DNA from: Candidatus Stahliibacteriota bacterium
GTDB lineage: Bacteria; Hydrothermota; Tepidihabitantia; SM23-42
NCBI GenBank assembly: GCA_030613445.1
Contig: JAUWLY010000203.1
Coordinates: forward strand, 1 to 5,718
Length of the DNA: 5,718 bases
Reading direction: 5' to 3'
This document shows positions 1 to 4,759 of this stretch, one piece after another. The translations under genes were made by a program, and so were the position numbers. Numbering within the stretch: position 1 is the stretch's first letter; the number at the start of each line of letters is the position of its first letter. Under the pieces are notes generated by a model. It made no database searches. It was not told the DNA's origin and was given only the letters and a program-made list of their open reading frames with translations.

Positions 1-1064
1 CAGCTGACCCGGTTGCTGAAAAAGCTAACAAAGAAACTGAACCGCTGCCGGTCGCACATGAACCTTCTATATCATTAGAGCGCAGATTAAACCGCTCGAG
101 CAAGATCATAGAATTCAAACGGACCATATCTGATGAAACTCTTAAGCCGGTCATGCTTCGGCTTGATTATGAAATCCGTTCTTTCGATGCAAGCCAAACC
201 TCAGTGCTATCACTCATCAATGGTTTGATCCAGCGGATTTCCATGGATAAAGATACTTATCATCAGGGGGAAATCGCGAACCTCAATATTACGGTCATCC
301 TACCCTTGGAAGATCCAGAAATCAATTTTCTGTATCGAACCTATAATCTTTACCTAATTGCACCCAATATCTACAATACCGTGCTTGCGGTGCCGATGAA
401 TACAGAACCGGGTGATTATATGATGACCCTGCGTTATCAGGAAAAAAGTGAACCAAAAAAAATTGAGATGCCGTTTACCGTCATCCCCGGTGCTTTTTCT
501 GAAAAGGATACGGCTGATCTTGATATCAGCATCCTCACCGAAGAAACTCTTGAAATGCTCAAGTATGAAGGTAATTATTTTGCTCGCGCCTACGGTAAAA
601 ATCCGGATTCAATTCTATACGACAGCGACTTTATCTGGCCCTGTTCTGGAACCATTACCGGGCTCTTTGGTACACCGCGGCGCTACAATGAAGACCTTGA
701 CAAATGGTCGCATAAAGCTGTAGATATCGCAAATGTCGTAGGTACTAAGGTCTATGCCCCTAACCACGGCCTCGTTGTCATGGCAAAGAACCTTGAGGTC
801 CATGGTAAGAGTATTGTTATCGCCCATGGTCAGAAAATACACACGATTTATATCCATTTAGATTCATTGTGTGTAGAAAAGGGTGATAAAATCAAGAAAG
901 GACAGTATATAGGAAGACTGGGCAGAACCGGTTTATGTACAGGCCCTAACCTACATTGGGGCTTTGTCGTGAACCGGGTTCATGTTGATCCCAGGTATTG
1001 GATAAAAGGAAACCCCGAGATCAAAAAGGGACAATGGATTCAATATAAAAAACCAGAGGATTAG
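1..1064 (+). CDS. M23 (LytM-type) metallopeptidase, 5' end outside window
   Basis: Predicted zinc endopeptidase of the peptidoglycan-cleaving M23 family, presumably periplasmic. The frame (codons from base 3) stays open to the left edge, so the ATG at 153 is probably internal and the true start, with any signal or membrane anchor, is missing. About 353 residues are visible. The first 50 are rich in Pro, Glu, Ala and Lys and look like a linker. Bases about 230-490 encode a beta-rich domain like the one preceding the catalytic domain in many M23 proteins (pattern around 'AVPMNTEPGDY'). The catalytic domain spans about 630-1000: LFGTPRRYN, then H-K-A-V-D (His 711-713, Asp 723-725), GTKVYAP, the Y-I-H motif (His 855-857), and TGPNLHW (zinc-ligand His 954-956). 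The first His of the usual HLH is Asn here (948-950), and the Gly of HxGxD is Ala, so full hydrolytic activity is uncertain. It converges with the PAP2 gene nine bases downstream. Family call is firm; activity is inferred. Confidence 0.9.
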   Translation, partial: ADPVAEKANKETEPLPVAHEPSISLERRLNRSSKIIEFKRTISDETLKPVMLRLDYEIRSFDASQTSVLSLINGLIQRISMDKDTYHQGEIANLNITVILPLEDPEINFLYRTYNLYLIAPNIYNTVLAVPMNTEPGDYMMTLRYQEKSEPKKIEMPFTVIPGAFSEKDTADLDISILTEETLEMLKYEGNYFARAYGKNPDSILYDSDFIWPCSGTITGLFGTPRRYNEDLDKWSHKAVDIANVVGTKVYAPNHGLVVMAKNLEVHGKSIVIAHGQKIHTIYIHLDSLCVEKGDKIKKGQYIGRLGRTGLCTGPNLHWGFVVNRVHVDPRYWIKGNPEIKKGQWIQYKKPED

Positions 1065-1070
1065 ACCTCT
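1045..1070 (-). terminator. Weak rho-independent terminator for the PAP2 gene
   Basis: Read on the minus strand, AGAGG (1070-1066) pairs with CCTCT (1059-1055) around a six-base loop, followed by GG and a run of six T (to about 1047). It starts four bases after the PAP2 stop codon. The stem is only five pairs, so this is a modest call. The element lies inside the last codons of the convergent M23 gene. Confidence 0.4.
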
Positions 1071-1073
1071 CGA

Positions 1074-1577
1074 TTATTCAACTAGTTTTATCACCAAATA
1101 GCCAGTCAAGATCCCCAGTACTGCACCAGCAATAACATCAGTTGGATAGTGTTTTTTCAAATAGATGCGAGAAAAACCAACCATTGTTGCATACAAGTAC
1201 ATCGGCACTTTCAATTCAGGATAATGATGGGTAAGAATGACTGTATGGGTAAAACAGAAAGTGGTATGACCTGAGGGAAATGAGGAATTCCAACGTGAAC
1301 CATGCGTTACCGGTCGCTGACGATTTACGAAATATTTAAGGGGTAGTACCGTCACCCAATTCACAACAAGACCCGCGACATCTTGCTTAGCCAAATCATC
1401 TCGATCTAGAAAATAGGAGAACGCCGGATTAACGATGCCAAACTCCGGTTTCGATACAAAGGAAATACCACTCATCAAACAAGCCATGGGTTTAGCCTGC
1501 AAGCTTTCACTCATTGTCTTATAGACATTCTCTTCAAACCCGCATAATGCTTGGTTGATAACGAACAACAGAAGCAT
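1074..1577 (-). CDS. PAP2-family membrane lipid phosphatase
   Basis: Small integral membrane phosphatase of the PAP2 (type 2 phosphatidic acid phosphatase) superfamily, 167 residues from the ATG at 1577. All three signature motifs are intact: K-x6-R-P (K81 to P89, KYFVNRQRP), PSGH (101-104), and S-R-x5-H-x3-D (S136, R137, H143, D147). Hydrophobic stretches around residues 68-85, 125-141 and 147-165 fit membrane helices with the active site at the membrane face. Family members dephosphorylate undecaprenyl pyrophosphate (BcrC type), phosphatidylglycerol phosphate (PgpB type) or lipid A (LpxE/LpxF type); the sequence alone does not say which. The frame also allows a TTG start at 1610 (178 residues), but that TTG forms the -35 element of a good promoter and has no Shine-Dalgarno, so I prefer the ATG, which would be leaderless. 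It is transcribed away from the small basic gene and converges with the M23 gene. Confidence 0.85.
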   Translation of the reverse strand: MLLLFVINQALCGFEENVYKTMSESLQAKPMACLMSGISFVSKPEFGIVNPAFSYFLDRDDLAKQDVAGLVVNWVTVLPLKYFVNRQRPVTHGSRWNSSFPSGHTTFCFTHTVILTHHYPELKVPMYLYATMVGFSRIYLKKHYPTDVIAGAVLGILTGYLVIKLVE

Positions 1578-1582
1578 CGCAT

Positions 1583-1610
1583 ATTCTATGCCGAAACAGA
1601 GCAATGTCAA
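1583..1610 (-). promoter_or_regulatory. Sigma-70-type promoter for the PAP2 gene
   Basis: On the minus strand, a perfect TTGACA (1610-1605) is followed after 16 bases by TAGAAT (1588-1583), one mismatch from TATAAT. Transcription would begin near 1576-1577, at the ATG of the PAP2 gene, giving an mRNA with almost no leader. The box also overlaps an alternative TTG start at 1610. Chance matches occur, but box quality and position argue for function. Confidence 0.5.
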
Positions 1611-1633
1611 TGGGATACAATATCAGGCGATAC

Positions 1634-1661
1634 TTGACTTACCGAGGTAAATCTGTATAAT
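1634..1661 (+). promoter_or_regulatory. Strong sigma-70-type promoter for the small basic gene
   Basis: TTGACT (1634-1639, five of six matching) and a perfect TATAAT (1656-1661) are separated by 16 bases. The expected transcript start, about 1667-1669, leaves a leader of about 20 bases that contains the ribosome binding site. It is back to back with the PAP2 promoter; the two -35 boxes are 23 bases apart. Confidence 0.75.
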
Positions 1662-1671
1662 CTGCCAATGG

Positions 1672-1680
1672 AAAGGAGGT
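1672..1680 (+). promoter_or_regulatory. Near-perfect Shine-Dalgarno site of the small basic gene
   Basis: AAAGGAGGT lies eight bases before the ATG at 1689. It is the best ribosome binding site in the window and the main reason, with the promoter, to accept such a short reading frame as a gene. Confidence 0.85.
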
Positions 1681-1688
1681 TTTGATCT

Positions 1689-1784
1689 ATGCCTTGTGGC
1701 AAGAAAAGGAAGTTAAAAAAAATAAAAAAGCACAAATTAAAGAAAAGACGCAAAAGAGATCGTCATAAGAAGAAGTTGAGATAG
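1689..1784 (+). CDS. 31-residue Lys/Arg-rich protein, likely ribosome-associated (COX24/AURKAIP1-like)
   Basis: A tiny ATG-to-TAG gene whose product begins MPCGKKRKLKK and contains 14 Lys, 6 Arg and 2 His in 31 residues, with one acidic residue (D24). A near-consensus promoter and a textbook Shine-Dalgarno sit at the right distances, so it should be well expressed. The pattern K-K-R-K, K-K-H-K, R-x-R-H-K-K-K resembles the small COX24_C/AURKAIP1-like (DUF1713) proteins, whose mitochondrial relative is the small-subunit protein mS38. From memory it also lines up without gaps with tiny conserved Bacteroidetes proteins beginning MPSGKKRK. Binding to rRNA is therefore the likeliest role; that is inference. 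It stands alone, diverges from the PAP2 gene, and its stop is only 10 bases from the convergent end of lpxA. A DNA-binding basic peptide is an alternative. Confidence 0.8.
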   Translation: MPCGKKRKLKKIKKHKLKKRRKRDRHKKKLR

Positions 1785-1794
1785 TTCTTACGTA

Positions 1795-2577
1795 TTAGGT
1801 CTCTTCCATACGGCGCTTCAAAAGTATGCCACGTTTTGATGTGTTGATAAATTTGATTATTTCCCGAGCAAACTCACCAAGATATTCCTTTTCTTTCAAC
1901 AACTCAAGACATTTTGTCAACGTATTGGAAGATTCATATATCAGTCGATACAATGTCTTGAGGGTTTCAATTTCTTGAGCCGTAAACCCATTATGTTGCA
2001 GTCCCCGTACGTTCACCCCGTATACTCTTACTGGGTTGCCGCGCGCTAATACATACGGCGGCATGTCCTTATTTAAATATGACATAGCACCGAGCATTGC
2101 GTATTTGCCGATTTTACAGAACTGATGAACACCAACAAGTCCTCCGACATGCACGAAATCTTCAAGTTCAACATAACCGCCGAGCTGGCTCCCGCTTGAT
2201 ATGATATTATTGTTGCCGAGCCGTATATTGTGCGCTATATGCACATAGGTCATCACAAAATTATTATTGCCGATACGGGTCATCTCATTTTCACCAGTTG
2301 CTCTTGAAATAGTCACGTATTCTCTAATAATATTATTATTGCCGATCAGGCATTTTGATGGCTCACCCTTGAAATGATAGTCTTGCGGGTCTATACCGAT
2401 CTGCACACCCGCACATATCGTATTGCCCTTACCGATCATCGAACCGCTTCTGATTATAACATGACTACCTATTTTGTTATCTGCGCTGATATTGACATCA
2501 TCTTCAATTACAGAATAAGGACCGATAACAACTGATTTATCAATCTTTGCATTCTTGCTAATAGTTGAATGTTTCAC
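1795..2577 (-). CDS. lpxA: Acyl-ACP--UDP-N-acetylglucosamine O-acyltransferase
   Basis: Cytoplasmic enzyme of the first lipid A step: it moves a 3-hydroxyacyl chain from acyl carrier protein to the 3-position of UDP-GlcNAc. The 260 residues match the usual length (262 in E. coli). Residues about 1-185 form left-handed beta-helix hexapeptide repeats (IGPYSVI, IGKGNTI, IGNNNII, LGNNNII); about 190-260 are the C-terminal helical part. The catalytic His is H116 in YVHIAHN, with H113 and H151 (VHQFC) also kept; MPPYVLARGNP and the GVN...GL segment are typical LpxA rather than LpxD. Differences from E. coli: A164 aligns with the acyl-ruler G173, Y135 with H144, and H195/N196 with R204/R205. The start is GTG at 2577, the first possible start after the in-frame fabZ stop; its Shine-Dalgarno (GAAGAG) is weak. 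It is last in the operon, 33 bases after fabZ. Confidence 0.95.
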   Translation of the reverse strand: MKHSTISKNAKIDKSVVIGPYSVIEDDVNISADNKIGSHVIIRSGSMIGKGNTICAGVQIGIDPQDYHFKGEPSKCLIGNNNIIREYVTISRATGENEMTRIGNNNFVMTYVHIAHNIRLGNNNIISSGSQLGGYVELEDFVHVGGLVGVHQFCKIGKYAMLGAMSYLNKDMPPYVLARGNPVRVYGVNVRGLQHNGFTAQEIETLKTLYRLIYESSNTLTKCLELLKEKEYLGEFAREIIKFINTSKRGILLKRRMEET

Positions 2578-2610
2578 TTTTGTGGGCTCTTCGGAAAGAT
2601 GAGTTTGAAC

Positions 2611-3024
2611 TTACTTCTTCATGCCTGCCATGATCACTGCCTGACAGACAACCTCACCATCAACTCTGGCAACCCCTGATATCCTAACCACATCACCACG
2701 TTCCTGTAATATTTCAACTTCCATAAAGAGTGTATCACCAGGACGCACTATTTTCTTGAACCGCGCTTTGTCAATACCGAGAAAAAGAGGGATGGTGCCT
2801 TTCTTTTTGCGGAGCAACATCACGCCGCCGGTTTGCGCGAGTGCTTCAACCACTAAAACACCCGGCATAATCGGTTCTTTCGGAAAATGACCCGCAAAGA
2901 AATATTCATCGGCACGCACATGCTTTTTCGCAACAATCCTTGTATCGCTGATTTCCATTACTTCATCAACAAATAAAAATGGTGGACGATGTGGTAAGAT
3001 CTCCGTAATTTCATCTTGGTTCAC
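2611..3024 (-). CDS. fabZ: 3-hydroxyacyl-ACP dehydratase
   Basis: Cytoplasmic hot-dog-fold dehydratase that converts 3-hydroxyacyl-ACP to trans-2-enoyl-ACP in fatty acid elongation. It competes with LpxA for 3-hydroxyacyl-ACP, which explains the common fabZ-lpxA pairing. Clear family motifs: LPHRPPFLFVDEV (residues 10-22), GHFPKEPIMPGVLVVEALAQTGG with catalytic H46 and E60, and IDKARFKKIVRPGD (about 84-97). I chose the GTG at 3024 (137 residues) because it is preceded by TTAGGGGGT and gives the usual short FabZ N-terminus, MNQDEITEILPHR. The frame extends six codons further to a TTG at 3042, directly abutting the PHP stop codon; that longer form would place the Shine-Dalgarno inside the coding region. 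It sits 18 bases after the PHP gene and 33 before lpxA. The dehydratase is called FabZ rather than FabA from its motifs and its neighbour. Confidence 0.95.
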   Translation of the reverse strand: MNQDEITEILPHRPPFLFVDEVMEISDTRIVAKKHVRADEYFFAGHFPKEPIMPGVLVVEALAQTGGVMLLRKKKGTIPLFLGIDKARFKKIVRPGDTLFMEVEILQERGDVVRISGVARVDGEVVCQAVIMAGMKK

Positions 3025-3027
3025 TAT

Positions 3028-3036
3028 ACCCCCTAA
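3028..3036 (-). promoter_or_regulatory. Shine-Dalgarno site that sets the fabZ start
   Basis: TTAGGGGGT (minus strand, 3036-3028) differs from the ideal TAAGGAGGT at two positions, one of which allows a G-U pair. It ends three bases before the GTG at 3024. The short spacing is acceptable, and no such site precedes the upstream TTG at 3042. Confidence 0.55.
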
Positions 3037-3042
3037 TGCCAA

Positions 3043-3927
3043 CTAAATAATCACTCCTTCGCTATGTTCATTACATATCCTATCACGGCATTTCTTGAGC
3101 ATATTTACTTCTTCTTCACCGCATCCTGCAACCCCAATTCTCACCGCATCAGCACGCTTGCCATGACAATCAGACCCTCCAGTCATCAACAAATTGTTTT
3201 TTAGAGCAATCTCGTAAAATCCTTGGCGCCAGCGCAACGTGTGCTCTGGATGCCAGACTTCAATACCCAAAGCACCATCCATGATCAGCTGGTAGATTAT
3301 GGATTCGCTATTTATAGTCCCCGGATGAGCAATAACTGGAACGCCGTTGGATTCCTTTACTATTCTTATTACCTCTTTTGGCCGGACATCTTTCTTCGGG
3401 ACATAGTACGGCTGCCCATACCCCAGGTATTTGTAAAAGGCTTCCGCTATTGATTTCACATATCCATTTTCCATGAGGACCTCAGCAATGTGGGGTCTGC
3501 CTAAAGAGCAATCTTTGGCAACCATCTTGATCTGTTCGAATTCCAGTTTGACTCCGTCATTCGACAGTTTACCGATGATTTCCTTGATCCGTTCGGCACG
3601 ATGTCTTTTGAAATCGTCCAAGTATGATAACAAATGAGGGTTTTTATAATCCACGTAGTAACCAAGCATATGAATATCCAGATCGCCGATGTTTGAACTC
3701 ATCTCAACTGCTGGGATAACCTCAAAACCGTGTTTACAATGGGACATCGCTTCTTCAACACCCGACACCGTATCATGATCAGTGATTGCAATTGCGTTTA
3801 GATTCAATCGCTTGCAGATTTGCACTATTTCATAAGGGGTATATGAACCGTCAGAGTATATTGAATGAATATGGAGATCGGCGAAATGCTTGTTTGGCAG
3901 AGAAGACAATGGAGCGCCTTTGATCAA
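3043..3927 (-). CDS. PHP-domain phosphoesterase (RNase AM / nucleoside-bisphosphatase type)
   Basis: Metal-dependent phosphoesterase of the PHP superfamily, 294 residues from the TTG at 3927. Metal-ligand motifs appear in order: DLHIHS (H19, H21), D26, ITDHD (H51, D52), E75, HMLGY (H86), RPHIAE (H146), AHPG (H201) and GSDCHG (D253, H255). The order and spacing fit the single-domain PHP group that includes E. coli YciV (RNase AM) and Chromobacterium CV1693, which remove 5' nucleotides from short RNAs or hydrolyse 3',5'-nucleoside bisphosphates such as pAp. Histidinol phosphatase is less likely, since no histidine genes are nearby. No signal peptide is seen, so it is cytoplasmic. The gene starts two bases after the ATPase stop, which suggests coupled translation. 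A TTG at 3909 (288 residues) has a better-spaced AAAGG (3921-3917) and could be the true start. Confidence 0.85.
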   Translation of the reverse strand: MIKGAPLSSLPNKHFADLHIHSIYSDGSYTPYEIVQICKRLNLNAIAITDHDTVSGVEEAMSHCKHGFEVIPAVEMSSNIGDLDIHMLGYYVDYKNPHLLSYLDDFKRHRAERIKEIIGKLSNDGVKLEFEQIKMVAKDCSLGRPHIAEVLMENGYVKSIAEAFYKYLGYGQPYYVPKKDVRPKEVIRIVKESNGVPVIAHPGTINSESIIYQLIMDGALGIEVWHPEHTLRWRQGFYEIALKNNLLMTGGSDCHGKRADAVRIGVAGCGEEEVNMLKKCRDRICNEHSEGVII

Positions 3928-3929
3928 CT

Positions 3930-4748
3930 CTAATTGGCCTTGAGTCCGAGATCAGAACTGACCTCGTCTATGATCTTTGCTTCAATCACTTCCCGTTTCA
4001 AAAGGAAACCCTCCAACAACGCGTTGTCGCAAATCGCATTGATCGTACGTGGTATACCTTTTGAATATGTGTATACTTTATCCAACGCCTCTTTGGTCAT
4101 AAGCGGCTTCAAACAGCCAGCAACCCGAAGACGATGGATGATATAATTGATAGCTGCCTTTGCATCCAGTGCATCAAGAACACAACGGACCGCAATGCGC
4201 TGATACAGTGGTGGATCAAGTTTTAGATAGTCTTCCATCTCTGGCAAGCCGAAGAGAATGAAGTTTAAGAGCTTACCGTGCTCTGATTCTAGATTGAGCA
4301 GACCACGGATTTCCTCCATTATTTCTTTTGTTTGCAACATATTGGCTTCGTCGATCAAAATAACAACTTTCCTGTCTTTGTCTGTTATGTCCAGAAGACG
4401 GTGATAAATAGCAGTTATTATCTCTATTTTGTTTTCTGACTCGATCGGCGTCTCGAGCATCAGGGCGATTTTCTTTAAGAACCACAAAGAAGTGATTTCT
4501 GAATGGATGATCACTAAAAGCGTTGCTTCAATCCCGTCATCGATAAGTTGATCAAGAAGCCGCCTTGACAATGTTGTCTTGCCGGTTCCGATATCGCCGA
4601 TCATCAAAGCAAGCCCTTTCTCAGTTTCAACCGCGTGTGTTAGTTTCACCAAGGCTTTTGAATGTTGCGGCGAGTCGTAGTAGAATTTCTCATCAGTAGC
4701 AAAACTGAAGGGGTGCTCTTTTAATTTATAATATCTCTCGTAACCGAT
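3930..4748 (-). CDS. ExeA/GspA-type AAA ATPase with a probable ATC start codon
   Basis: P-loop ATPase of the ExeA (GspA) group, 272 residues if started at ATC 4748. The N-terminus (GYERYYKLKEHPFSF, then FYYDSPQHSKAL) is the conserved ExeA opening. Next come Walker A GDIGTGKTT (K57), Walker B VVILIDEANML (D133, E134), a sensor-1-like NFILFG (N162), an arginine-finger candidate in LYQRIAVR (R184), and sensor 2 in GIPRTINAICDNAL (R234). ExeA works with ExeB to help the type II secretin assemble through peptidoglycan; related ATPases serve other envelope systems and some transposons. This protein has no peptidoglycan-binding domain and no obvious membrane helix. Between the upstream TAG (4760-4758) and TTG 4652 the frame has no ATG, GTG, TTG or CTG, yet that stretch encodes the conserved family N-terminus. 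A start at TTG 4652 would remove it. Gaps: nine bases after the TPR gene, two before PHP. Confidence 0.85.
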   Translation of the reverse strand: MGYERYYKLKEHPFSFATDEKFYYDSPQHSKALVKLTHAVETEKGLALMIGDIGTGKTTLSRRLLDQLIDDGIEATLLVIIHSEITSLWFLKKIALMLETPIESENKIEIITAIYHRLLDITDKDRKVVILIDEANMLQTKEIMEEIRGLLNLESEHGKLLNFILFGLPEMEDYLKLDPPLYQRIAVRCVLDALDAKAAINYIIHRLRVAGCLKPLMTKEALDKVYTYSKGIPRTINAICDNALLEGFLLKREVIEAKIIDEVSSDLGLKAN

Positions 4749-4754
4749 GATTAT

Positions 4755-4759
4755 CCTCT
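4755..4759 (-). promoter_or_regulatory. Shine-Dalgarno site supporting the ATC start of the ATPase gene
   Basis: AGAGG (minus strand, 4759-4755) overlaps the TAG stop of the TPR gene and lies six bases before ATC 4748, a normal spacing. For the in-frame ATC at 4751 or ATA at 4754 the spacing would be three or zero bases. This is the main reason to prefer ATC 4748. Confidence 0.5.

Noticed and set aside
153..155. ATG at 153 as the M23 gene start
   Set aside because: The frame is open and reads as a plausible protein linker back to the window edge; no Shine-Dalgarno precedes this ATG.
615..857. Open frame on the minus strand inside the M23 gene
   Set aside because: No family features or binding site; it shadows a well-supported gene on the other strand.
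1668..1685. Five-codon frame (MERRF) ahead of the small basic gene
   Set aside because: It starts at the predicted transcript start without its own binding site and covers the Shine-Dalgarno; likely chance rather than a leader peptide.
2200..2350. Recurrent ATTATTATTGCCGA-like DNA repeats
   Set aside because: They encode the repeated IGNNN/LGNNN turns of the LpxA beta-helix and are explained by protein structure.
3223..3453. Plus-strand open frame inside the PHP gene
   Set aside because: It lies opposite intact PHP motifs, and nothing supports translation.
3930..4652. TTG at 4652 as the ATPase start
   Set aside because: It would drop about 32 upstream residues that match the conserved ExeA-type N-terminus, so the coding region clearly extends further.
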